Below are positions 1 to 6,616 of a stretch of 12,722 nt of DNA, one piece after another; position 1 is the stretch's first letter; every line of letters starts with the position of its first letter. The notes beneath the pieces are model-generated. The model ran no database searches. It saw only the letters and a program-made list of their open reading frames with translations, and was not told the DNA's origin. The stretch covers positions 1-12,722 of the forward strand of contig JBEVNX010000187.1 in the NCBI GenBank assembly GCA_040507895.1. The letters run 5' to 3'. Source of the DNA: JBEVNX01 sp040507895 (lineage in GTDB: Bacteria; Desulfobacterota; Binatia; JACPRU01). Both the position numbers and the translations under genes were made by a program.

Positions 1-284
1 TATGCCGGAGGCTTCTCCGAGTACGGCAGGAAATTCAGCTGGGGAGTGAGCCAACGCCGCGTCAGCAGCATCTCCCGGGCCACCTCCGCAGCCAGCCCTT
101 CGTCAGGGTCCCAGAGAGACGGGGTGCCAAGATCGATGAAGAACACCATCAGCGGCAACCCCGCGAGCAGGACCAGGAGCCAGGGCGGAACGCCGCTGGC
201 CGCGATCCGCTGCCTCCATCTCGGTGGGGGCGCAAACTCGCGCGCTCCGACCTCCGATTCGCTCTTCGACACTGTGATCAGCAT
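1..284 (-). CDS. PMT/ArnT-type lipid-carrier-dependent glycosyltransferase, N-terminal part (runs off the window)
   Basis: Reading leftwards from an ATG at 284, an open frame of 94 codons continues past the window edge. After a basic/polar N-terminal segment (residues 1-30) comes a hydrophobic helix (about 32-52, VPPWLLVLLAGLPLMVFFI), then LWDPDEG (57-63), EVAREML (67-73), WLTPQLNFLPYSEKPP (78-93). This is the typical start of the ArnT / dolichyl-phosphate-mannose mannosyltransferase-like family: one membrane helix followed by the first extracytoplasmic loop with acidic residues (D59, D61, E62) that belong to the active site in this family. Such integral inner-membrane enzymes move a sugar from a polyprenyl-phosphate carrier to lipid A, glycans or protein; the substrate cannot be told from this fragment. 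The start has no clear Shine-Dalgarno sequence; an in-frame GTG four codons downstream is an alternative. It is divergent from the dehydrogenase at 371. Confidence 0.85.
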   Translation of the reverse strand, partial: MLITVSKSESEVGAREFAPPPRWRQRIAASGVPPWLLVLLAGLPLMVFFIDLGTPSLWDPDEGLAAEVAREMLLTRRWLTPQLNFLPYSEKPPA

Positions 285-325
285 CGTCGAGCCGCGGGCC
301 CCGGTCAATGTCCCCGGCTTCGTAC

Positions 326-343
326 CCTCGTCGGTAGACGAGG
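326..343. promoter_or_regulatory. Perfect 7-bp inverted repeat in a divergent intergenic region
   Basis: CCTCGTC (326-332), GGTA (333-336), GACGAGG (337-343) form a perfect dyad with a four-base spacer. It lies in the 86-bp gap between the divergent glycosyltransferase and dehydrogenase genes, 27 bp before the dehydrogenase ATG. It could be a protein-binding operator or an RNA hairpin in the dehydrogenase leader. No T-run follows, so a terminator is unlikely. In GC-rich DNA such a repeat can occur by chance. Confidence 0.35.
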
Positions 344-370
344 TCCTCGAGTTCTGCTGAGAGGGGAGCG

Positions 371-1259
371 ATGGCTCCAGTCCGGGTGGGATGGATCGGT
401 CTCGGCATCATGGGGCGGCCGATGGCGTCGAACCTCCGGCGCGCGGGCTTCGAGGTCACCGCATACAAACGTGGCCGCGCACGCCTCGAAGCTTGGAGCG
501 CCGCCGGTGGCCGGTCGGCGGCGAGCCTCCGAGAAGCAGCCGAGCGCGCTGACGTCCTGGTGACAATGGTGTCCGAACACGGCCGACGTCGAGTCCGTGC
601 TCTTCGACGAGTCGGGGGCGGCCGAAGCTCTGCGCCCTGGAAGCATCACCGTCGACATGAGCACGATCTCGCCGAGCGTCACGCGAGCGATCGCGCGGCG
701 CCTGCGCGAACGCGGAATCGAGCATCTCGATGCCCCGGTATCAGGAGGCGAGTCGGGAGCGATGGCCGCGACCCTCTCGATCATGGTCGGCGGGGAAGCT
801 GCCGCGCTCGAACGCTGCCGCGAGGTCTTCGGCGCGCTCGGTCAGCGCGTCACCCACATGGGGCCGAGTGGGGCAGGCCAGGCGACGAAGCTGGTCAATC
901 AGGTCGCGGTGCTCGGCAATCTGGCGGCGACTTGCGAAGCACTGCGGCTCGGTCGGGCCTCGGGGCTCGATCTCGCTCGGGTCGTCGACGCAGTCGGCGG
1001 CGGGGCAGGGGCCTCGTGGCAGCTCGCGAACCTCGGGCCGAAGATGCTCGCCGGGGACTTTGCACCGGGCTTTCCGGTCAGGCTCGCGCGAAAGGACCTC
1101 CGGCTGATCCTCGAGGCCGCGCGCGAGCTTCGCTTGCCGGTTCCACTCGTGGCGCTCGTCGACCAGCTGTTCTCGACACTTGCGGCGTTCGCAGGGGAGG
1201 AGAACGGCACGCAGGCCCTCTACCGCGCCCTCGAAAGCCCCTCGCCGAAACGCCCGTAG
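371..1259 (+). pseudogene. NAD(P)-dependent beta-hydroxyacid dehydrogenase (3-hydroxyisobutyrate dehydrogenase family), frameshifted
   Basis: An ATG at 371 follows a good Shine-Dalgarno sequence (GAGGGGAG, 361-368). The protein begins with the Rossmann motif GLGIMG (residues 10-15) and reads as family sequence to about VTMVS; from 579 the family sequence continues in a different frame to a stop at 1259. Removing one A of the AA at 576-577 joins both parts into a protein of 295 residues, the normal family length. The joined protein has the substrate-binding segment DAPVSGGESGA (120-130), catalytic K173 with N176 in ATKLVNQ, and KDL (241-243) of the C-terminal all-helical domain. Family members (GarR, MmsB, glyoxylate/succinic semialdehyde reductases) interconvert short beta-hydroxyacids and their aldehydes or ketoacids; the exact substrate is not clear. 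The unshifted frame stays open to 1564 and would give a nonsense C-terminus. A true pseudogene and an assembly error are both possible. Confidence 0.9.
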
Positions 1260-1275
1260 CGACCTATCCCGGGGA

Positions 1276-1293
1276 ATGTTACAAAACCGTTAC
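1276..1293 (+). promoter_or_regulatory. Candidate PhoB-type box (7-4-7 direct repeat)
   Basis: ATGTTAC (1276-1282), AAAA (1283-1286), CCGTTAC (1287-1293) repeats GTTAC with an 11-bp period and an A-only spacer. The known Pho box is two 7-bp direct repeats (CTGTCAT-like) separated by about 4 AT-rich bases, so the geometry matches exactly and the repeat core is close to forms such as TGTNAC. It sits 57 bp before the DUF47-pit phosphate genes, where phosphate-starvation control is expected. A clear -10 element about 10 bp downstream is not visible, which weakens the call. Confidence 0.5.
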
Positions 1294-1350
1294 GGGCGGG
1301 TCCTCCCCTCGGAAGGCCGCTCGCTCCACGAGCTCGAACCAGGAGACGGT

Positions 1351-1980
1351 ATGCTGGCAAGCCTATTCCCGCGGGGGGGGAGCGAGTTTTTCGACTATTT
1401 CGAGCGCCACGCGGGTAAGACGCTGGAGGCCGCACGGCTGCTTCGCGACATGCTCGCGGAGCCGAAGGATCCCGAACACGAGGCGGCGCGGATCAAATCG
1501 ATCGAGCACGAAGGCGACCAAATCACGCACCGAGCGATGGAGTTGCTCCACCAGACCTTTCTGACCCCGATCGACCGCTCCGACATCCATCGGTTGATCA
1601 GCCGGCTTGACGATATCCTCGACCTCATCGACTCAACAGCAGAGCGGATCTGGCTCTATCAGCTGCGCATGGTCGAGCCCGAAGCGATCAGCCTGGCCAC
1701 GGTGCTGATCAACGCTGTCACCGAGGTTCAGAAGGCGATGACTCAGCTGCGGAACCTCGCGGACCGCACCGGCATCATCCGCACCTGCATGGAGATCAAT
1801 CGCTACGAGAACGAGGGCGATCAGATCATCCGAAAGGCCGTGGCGCGGCTGTTCAACGAGAAGGGCGACGCCATCCACGTCATGAAGTGGAAGGAGATCT
1901 ACGACTACCTCGAGGACGCGGTGGACCGCTGTGAAGACGTCGCCAACGTGCTCGAGGGCGTCGCGCTCGAGTACGCGTAG
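1351..1980 (+). CDS. DUF47 family phosphate transport accessory/regulatory protein (PhoU-like helical protein)
   Basis: This is a 209-residue all-helical protein. DUF47 proteins are distant relatives of PhoU, almost always encoded next to PiT permeases, and are thought to modulate low-affinity phosphate (or metal-phosphate) uptake at the inner face of the membrane. The N-terminus MLASLFPR...FFDYFERHAGK and the internal repeats IEHEGDQITHRAMELL (about 50-65) and YENEGDQIIRKAVARLF (about 151-167) are characteristic, with E/D-rich ExxxD-type metal-binding positions as in PhoU. The ATG at 1351 is chosen because AGGAG (1341-1345) sits 5 bp before it and the length fits the family; the frame is open further upstream to about 1180 but that part does not look like the family. 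The stop is 14 bp before the permease start, so the two are very likely cotranscribed. A run of eight Gs (1373-1380) lies in codons 8-10. Confidence 0.93.
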   Translation: MLASLFPRGGSEFFDYFERHAGKTLEAARLLRDMLAEPKDPEHEAARIKSIEHEGDQITHRAMELLHQTFLTPIDRSDIHRLISRLDDILDLIDSTAERIWLYQLRMVEPEAISLATVLINAVTEVQKAMTQLRNLADRTGIIRTCMEINRYENEGDQIIRKAVARLFNEKGDAIHVMKWKEIYDYLEDAVDRCEDVANVLEGVALEYA

Positions 1981-1994
1981 AGCGACAGGCGCGG

Positions 1995-2996
1995 GTGGAC
2001 GGGGGTCGCGGGGTGACGGCGCTCTTGTTGGTGGTGCTCGCGCTGGTGTTGGCCGCTGAGTTCGTCAACGGCTGGCACGACGCATCGAACGCAATCGCCA
2101 CGGTCGTATCGACGCGCGTGTTGTCGCCACGCGTGGCGGTCCTCATGGCCACGGTCTTCAACGCGGTCGGCGCATTCTCCGGGACCGCGGTGGCGGCCAC
2201 CGTCGGCAAGGGGATCGTCGATCCGAACGCGATCAGCCTCGTGACCGTCGCAGCGGCGATGGTGGCGATCGTCGTGTGGGAGGTCTTCACCTGGTACTAC
2301 GGCCTGCCGACGAGCGCGAGCCACGCGCTCGTGGCGGGGCTCTCGGGCGCGGGTCTCGCGGCCGGCGGAACCTCGGTTCTCGTCTGGGAAGGATGGCGAA
2401 AGGTCCTCATCGGGCTGCTGTTCTCGACGTTCCTCGGCTTCCTCGCCGGTCTCTTCCTCATCTGGGCGATCCTCTCGCTTTGCCGCAACTGGAGCCCCGG
2501 GCGGGTGCGCAAGGTCTTCGGGCGGGCGCAGATCTTCTCCGCGGTCTTCATGGCCTTTAGTCATGGAAGCAACGACGGTCAGAAGTTCATCGGAGTCTTC
2601 ACGCTGGCGCTCGTGCTCGGTGGCGTGATCCCCGAGTTCCATCCGTCCTTCGGAGTCGTGCTTCTGTGTTCGATCACCATGGGGCTCGGCACATCGGTCG
2701 GCGGCTGGCGGATCATCCGGACGATGGGCATGCGGATCGCGCGTCTCGAGCCGTATCACGGTTTCGCGGCGGAGACGGCGGCGGGCACTTGCATCGAGCT
2801 CGCCTCGAGACTCGGGATCCCGCTCAGCACCACGCACACGATCAACACCGCGATCATGGGTGTCGGCGCTTCGCGCCGGCTCTCGGCGGTGCGCTGGGGC
2901 GTCGTCGGCGACGTAGTGACGGCATGGGTGTTGACGTTCCCGGTGTGCGGCGCGATCGGCTGGCTCGTCGCTCGGGCCCTCGATTGGCTGGGGTGA
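1995..2996 (+). CDS. pit: PiT family inorganic phosphate permease
   Basis: The protein has about 333 residues and 9-10 strongly hydrophobic segments. It carries both copies of the PiT signature: the N-terminal NGWHDASNAIA (residues 25-35) and the central HGSNDGQKFIG (about 190-200, with N193, D194 and K197). PTSASHAL near 105 and PLSTTHTINTAI near the C-terminus are the matching internal-repeat motifs. Family members import phosphate, often as a neutral metal-phosphate complex, driven by protons or sodium across the inner membrane. The first possible start is GTG 1995; GTG 2013, six codons later, would remove only the charged leader and is equally plausible, as neither has a convincing Shine-Dalgarno sequence. 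It directly follows the DUF47 gene, a classic pair, and is followed by the methyltransferase after 19 bp. Confidence 0.95.
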   Translation: MDGGRGVTALLLVVLALVLAAEFVNGWHDASNAIATVVSTRVLSPRVAVLMATVFNAVGAFSGTAVAATVGKGIVDPNAISLVTVAAAMVAIVVWEVFTWYYGLPTSASHALVAGLSGAGLAAGGTSVLVWEGWRKVLIGLLFSTFLGFLAGLFLIWAILSLCRNWSPGRVRKVFGRAQIFSAVFMAFSHGSNDGQKFIGVFTLALVLGGVIPEFHPSFGVVLLCSITMGLGTSVGGWRIIRTMGMRIARLEPYHGFAAETAAGTCIELASRLGIPLSTTHTINTAIMGVGASRRLSAVRWGVVGDVVTAWVLTFPVCGAIGWLVARALDWLG

Positions 2997-3015
2997 ACGC
3001 CGCATAATCGAGGAA

Positions 3016-3798
3016 GTGGCAGCCATTCCGACCAGCGCGGCGTCCGCGCCGCGGGCCTTCGCGGCGGCGCTCGCCTCCGTGGTGAACGAGGTGACACGCC
3101 GCACCCCCGCGCCGAGGGATCTTCCGTTCTTCGGCCTCGATCATCCCGGAAGCGCGACGGCCGAGCGCCTCGAGCGACTGTCCGACCTAGGCATCTTCCG
3201 GTTCTACGAGCGAGTGCTCGACCTGGCCGCTGGGCTCGGTGGGCCGGCCCGCTGGTTGGCGCGCCGACGGGGCTGTACCGTGGTTTCGTTCGACCGCAGT
3301 CGGGAGCGTGCCGTCGCAAGCCGGCTGCTCGTCGTGCGCGCGCATCTCGATCGAGCCGTTCGCGTCGGCGTGGCCGCTTTCGAGAGCCTGCCCGCTACCG
3401 GCGCCGCGTTCACACACGCATGGAGCGTCGAGGCGCTCGGCGAGGAAGCAGATACGCGCGCGATCTTCGCCGAGCTCTTCCGCGTCGTCAGGCCCGGCGG
3501 ACAGGTCGCGCTGCAGGAATGGTCGCGCTCGAGAAGCGAGCAGGCCGTGGAGTATGTCGCGTCGCTCGAGGCCGCGGGTTTCCGCGACGTGCGCGCCGTG
3601 GCGGTCGCATCGCCGCGCCCAGACGATTCGACGATCGCGGCCCTGGTGCGCGCGCAGCTCGTCGAGCGCCTCGAGCCGAACGAGGCGGCGGCGTCGAATC
3701 TCGTACCGGCCGCGCCGATCGCGCTCGCCGAGCCCGAGCGGGCAAGCTTCGAAGGCGATCGCACGCTCTTCCAGATCTTCGCGAGTCGTCCCGCGTGA
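3016..3798 (+). CDS. Class I SAM-dependent methyltransferase, substrate unknown
   Basis: This protein of up to 260 residues has a Rossmann-like methyltransferase core. Motif I is VLDLAAGLGGPARWLARRRG (residues 67-86), and the acidic residue ending beta-2 is D93 in VVSFD. The post-motif region has HAWSVEALGEE and then FRVVRPGGQVALQEW, the typical RVLRPGG turn. The arrangement resembles the UbiE / sarcosine-dimethylglycine methyltransferase type (LGGPAR). The N-terminal 35-residue Ala/Arg-rich stretch is poorly typical. The start is uncertain: GTG 3016 has GAGGA only one base upstream, and in-frame GTGs at 3079, 3082 and 3091 are alternatives. The stop overlaps the exporter start, so the two are probably translationally coupled. 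The methylated compound is not inferable. Confidence 0.82.
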   Translation: MAAIPTSAASAPRAFAAALASVVNEVTRRTPAPRDLPFFGLDHPGSATAERLERLSDLGIFRFYERVLDLAAGLGGPARWLARRRGCTVVSFDRSRERAVASRLLVVRAHLDRAVRVGVAAFESLPATGAAFTHAWSVEALGEEADTRAIFAELFRVVRPGGQVALQEWSRSRSEQAVEYVASLEAAGFRDVRAVAVASPRPDDSTIAALVRAQLVERLEPNEAAASNLVPAAPIALAEPERASFEGDRTLFQIFASRPA

Positions 3799-5027
3799 TC
3801 GAGCGGTCCGGATTCTCTGCGCGCCCGATGGGCGTCTATCTCTTCGCGCGGTTTGCCGCGGCTACGGCGCTCACGGCGCTGCGCGCAGCAGTCGCCTGGC
3901 AGGTGTTCGAGGTTTCGCGCTCGGCGTTCCATCTCGGCCTCATTGGGCTTGTGCAGTTCGTGCCGGCGCTTGGGTTCAGCCTCGTCGGCGGGGCGGTCGC
4001 CGACGCGCGCGACCGTCGGCGGGTGATGATGGCAGCCGAGCTGGTGCCGCTCGTCTGTGCGGGCGTGCTCGGGGTGGCCACTGCGCGCGGCGTGGCGGGT
4101 CTCGGACTTCTCTACGGGTTGACCTTCGTGACCTCGATCGCCTCCACCTTCGAGAATCCCGCGGCCGCGGCGCTGCTGCCATCGCTGGTCTCGCGCGAAG
4201 CGTTTCCCCGTGCGGTCGCGGCCGCGTCGACCAATCGGGCGCTGGCGTTCGCGAGCGGCCCGGCCGTCGCCGGCCTCGTGATCGCCGGAGCCGGTGTGGC
4301 TGCGGCCTACGCGACCGCAGCCGTGCTGATGGCGGCTTCGATCGGCGCTCTCTTGTGCTTGCGGGCTCCGTTCGCAGGGCCGCACCAAGCCGACCTCGAC
4401 TGGCGCGCCATCCGCGAGGGCGTGTCATTCGTGCTGCACCATCGGGTGGTGCTCGGCTGCATGACGCTCGACATGCTCGCGGTCATCTTCGGCGGCGTGG
4501 CGGCCCTACTACCCATCTACGCGACGGACATTCTGCACGTCGGGGCGCACGGCTACGGCCTGCTCGTGTCGTCGCTCGACATCGGGGCGCTCCTCTGCTC
4601 GGCGGTGCTCACGTTGCTTCCGCCGATCACTCGCGCGGGGCCGGCGTTGCTGTTGAGCGTAGCGGTGTACGCGGCGGCGACGATCGTCTTCGGCGTGTCG
4701 CGTTGGTTTCCGCTCTCGGTCGCCGCTTACATGATGGTCGGCGTCGCCGATCAGGTGAGCGTCGTGCTGCGCAGCATCACCATCCAGCTCACCACGCCGG
4801 ATGAGCTCCGCGGACGCGTCAGCTCGGTGAATCTCGTCTTCATCGGGGCTTCGAACCAGCTGGGCGCGGCGGAGTCGGGATTCGTGGCTGCCATGACTAG
4901 CCCGACGATCTCGGCGGTGAGCGGGGGCGTGGCGAGCTTGCTCGTCGTACTCGGGATCGCACTCGCGTTTCCCGAGCTTCGTCGCTACCGGCTCGGCGTG
5001 CGCGACTTCGAGGGCCGCGCCGCCTAG
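3795..5027 (+). CDS. Major facilitator superfamily exporter (EntS-like MFS_3 type)
   Basis: A 410-residue membrane protein with about 12 hydrophobic helices. The loop between helices 2 and 3 carries MFS motif A (GGAVADARDRRRV, residues 65-77). The C-terminal half has DELRGRVSSVNLVFIGASNQLG, a pattern I recognise from the enterobactin-exporter-like MFS_3 subfamily, which includes proton-driven exporters of small molecules. GTG 3795 is preferred because its GTGA overlaps the methyltransferase stop (3796-3798), a usual coupling arrangement; ATG 3828 is an alternative. Placed after a methyltransferase, it may export a methylated product, or be unrelated to it. The gene ends 40 bp before the stop of the convergent amidase gene. 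Confidence 0.9.
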   Translation: MIERSGFSARPMGVYLFARFAAATALTALRAAVAWQVFEVSRSAFHLGLIGLVQFVPALGFSLVGGAVADARDRRRVMMAAELVPLVCAGVLGVATARGVAGLGLLYGLTFVTSIASTFENPAAAALLPSLVSREAFPRAVAAASTNRALAFASGPAVAGLVIAGAGVAAAYATAAVLMAASIGALLCLRAPFAGPHQADLDWRAIREGVSFVLHHRVVLGCMTLDMLAVIFGGVAALLPIYATDILHVGAHGYGLLVSSLDIGALLCSAVLTLLPPITRAGPALLLSVAVYAAATIVFGVSRWFPLSVAAYMMVGVADQVSVVLRSITIQLTTPDELRGRVSSVNLVFIGASNQLGAAESGFVAAMTSPTISAVSGGVASLLVVLGIALAFPELRRYRLGVRDFEGRAA

Positions 5028-5043
5028 CGGCGCACCCCCGACA

Positions 5044-5060
5044 CGAACCTCGGTTCGAGG
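5044..5060. terminator. Candidate bidirectional hairpin between convergent genes
   Basis: The 40-bp gap between the exporter stop (5027) and the amidase stop (5068) contains two mutually exclusive hairpins: CGAAC-CTCG-GTTCG (5044-5057) and CCTCG-GTT-CGAGG (5048-5060). Placement between convergent genes suits a shared terminator, but neither strand has a T-run, so this is only a weak intrinsic terminator candidate. Confidence 0.35.
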
Positions 5061-5067
5061 GCTGGTC

Positions 5068-6483
5068 TCACAGTTTGGGCCTCCGCAAATGCCACTCCGT
5101 CGCTTGCTCGTAGGCACTGCCGATGGCGATCACGCTCGACTCGTCGAACGGTCGTCCGACGAGCTGCAGACCGATGGGCAGGCCGTCGCGGGTGAAGCCA
5201 CCCGGCACCGACAGCGCCGGAAGGTGCGTGGCGTTGAACGGCGCCGTGAAGCGGATCATCGGGAAGATCGGCGATTCTTCGACGCCGCCGGTGCGCACGG
5301 TGCGCTGTCCGATCTTGACCGCTGGGATGGGCGTGGTCGGCGTGACGAGCACGTCGACGGTCTCCAAAGCCTCGCGCATCGCCCGGGTGAGGGCGTACGT
5401 TGCGTCAAGCGCGGCGATCAGCTCGGGCCCGCTCGGTGTCGGTTGGGAAAGGATCTCCGCGACGTCTGCGCCGAAATCCTGCGGCCGCGTGCGCAGCCGT
5501 TCGGCGTGGATGTACTTGGCTTCAGCGAGCACAAGGCCGAAGAGCGCCATGATGGCGCTCTGAGCGCTCGGCAGCTCGACGTCTCGCACCGTGGCGCCAA
5601 TCGAGCGGAGGACGCCGAGCGCACGCTCCACGGCCTCGCCGACCTCCGGGTCGAGGCGCTCGAAGAAGTGGCGTCGAGGCACGCCGACGTGCGCGCCCTT
5701 GGCGCCCCGCGCGACCGCCTCCGTATAGCGATCGACGGGAGCGCGCTCGCTCGTCGGGTCGGCCGCATCGTATCCGGCGATCGCCTCGAGCACGATGGCG
5801 GCGTCCTCGACGGTTCGAGTGATTGGACCCGCGTGGTCGAAGATGAAGGAAAGCGGAAAAATCCCCGCCTTGCTCACCCGACCGTACGTCGGCTTCAAGC
5901 CGACGGCGCCGCAAAGCGAGGCCGGGATGCGAATGCTTCCGCCGGTGTCGGTGCCGATCGTGCCGACCGCGATCGAGGCGGCGATGGCTGCGCCCGATCC
6001 GCCGCTCGAGCCGCCGGGGATCCGGCTCTTGTCCCATGGGTTGCGCGTCGTGCCGAAGTGAGGGTTGTCGGTGGTGACGCCGTAGGCGAACTCGTGGGTG
6101 TTGAGCTTGCCGAGCAGCACCGAGCCCGCCTCGCGCAGACGCCGCGCCACGGCGCAGTCGGCCTTGGGCACATGCTCGGCAAAGAATTTTCCGCCCGCCG
6201 TGGTGCGGATCCCCGCGGTGTCGCAGAGGTCCTTCAACGCGATCGGTACCCCGTGCAATGCCCCGCGCGGGCCGGACTTGGCGATTTCTTCCGTGGCCCG
6301 TCGTGCGTCGGCGCGCGCGCGTTCGGCCGTGACCGTCACGAAAGCGTTGATCTCCGGATTCAGCCTCTCGATGCGTCGGAGATAGGCTTCGGTGAGCTCG
6401 AGCGGCGAGAGCTTGCGGCTACGCAACTGCGCGGCCGCGGCGGCGATGGTGAGGTCGGTGAGCGCGTCGTCGGAGTGAGCCAT
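5068..6483 (-). CDS. Amidase signature family hydrolase (GatA-like, stand-alone)
   Basis: A 471-residue amidase signature enzyme with the full Ser-cisSer-Lys triad: K84 in PIALKDL, S159 in GGSSGGSGAA and nucleophile S183 in DTGGSIRIPAS. The spacings K84-S159 (75) and S159-S183 (24) equal those known for fatty acid amide hydrolase. The family hydrolyses amide bonds of small molecules; the paralogue GatA releases ammonia from glutamine for tRNA amidation. The C-terminal region (APFNATHLPALSVPGGF, then GLPIGLQLVG) is GatA-like. No gatB or gatC is adjacent, so a catabolic or detoxifying amidase is as likely as GatA. There is no signal peptide, so it is cytoplasmic. The ATG has no Shine-Dalgarno sequence, and a TATAGT lies just upstream (see 6490-6495). 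Confidence 0.93.
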   Translation of the reverse strand: MAHSDDALTDLTIAAAAAQLRSRKLSPLELTEAYLRRIERLNPEINAFVTVTAERARADARRATEEIAKSGPRGALHGVPIALKDLCDTAGIRTTAGGKFFAEHVPKADCAVARRLREAGSVLLGKLNTHEFAYGVTTDNPHFGTTRNPWDKSRIPGGSSGGSGAAIAASIAVGTIGTDTGGSIRIPASLCGAVGLKPTYGRVSKAGIFPLSFIFDHAGPITRTVEDAAIVLEAIAGYDAADPTSERAPVDRYTEAVARGAKGAHVGVPRRHFFERLDPEVGEAVERALGVLRSIGATVRDVELPSAQSAIMALFGLVLAEAKYIHAERLRTRPQDFGADVAEILSQPTPSGPELIAALDATYALTRAMREALETVDVLVTPTTPIPAVKIGQRTVRTGGVEESPIFPMIRFTAPFNATHLPALSVPGGFTRDGLPIGLQLVGRPFDESSVIAIGSAYEQATEWHLRRPKL

Positions 6484-6487
6484 TGCG

Positions 6488-6499
6488 CGACTATAGTCG
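6488..6499 (-). promoter_or_regulatory. Palindrome CGACTATAGTCG containing a -10-like TATAGT before the amidase gene
   Basis: The 12-bp perfect palindrome contains TATAGT on the minus strand at 6495-6490, ending six bases before the amidase ATG (6483). A transcript initiated the usual distance downstream would start on or next to the ATG, giving a leaderless mRNA, which fits the missing Shine-Dalgarno sequence. A -35 match is poor (CTGGCA at 19-bp spacing). The symmetric form could also be an operator. Confidence 0.4.
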
Positions 6500-6603
6500 A
6501 ATGCTCACGTAGGCTGCCAGAGATTGCACTCCGGCCGTCGTGGGGCGCGAACCCTGAGCGCGTCAACAAAGGCGCGTGTATTCTGACGTTCGGCCACATC
6601 TTC

Positions 6604-6609
6604 TAGAAT
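6604..6609 (+). promoter_or_regulatory. -10-like TAGAAT just upstream of the GNAT gene
   Basis: TAGAAT ends seven bases before the GNAT ATG at 6617, so initiation would fall at the start codon (leaderless). At 17-bp spacing the -35 position reads TTCTGA (6581-6586), a weak match. The ATG is preceded by CCCTTCC and has no Shine-Dalgarno sequence, consistent with this reading. Confidence 0.4.
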
Positions 6610-6616
6610 CCCTTCC

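Noticed and set aside
46..360. Plus-strand open frame overlapping the left edge
   Set aside because: It is antisense to the recognisable glycosyltransferase N-terminus and has no family-like sequence or ribosome-binding site.
1905..3104. Minus-strand 399-codon open frame across pit
   Set aside because: Charged, repetitive translation opposite a well-supported permease; no start context.
3239..4804. Long plus-strand open frame across the methyltransferase and exporter genes
   Set aside because: Arg/Ser/Ala-rich, low-complexity translation with no motifs; a GC-rich shadow of the two real genes in another frame.
5089..6606. Plus-strand open frame opposite the amidase
   Set aside because: The amidase on the minus strand has its full catalytic triad with correct spacing; the opposite frame is a compositional shadow.
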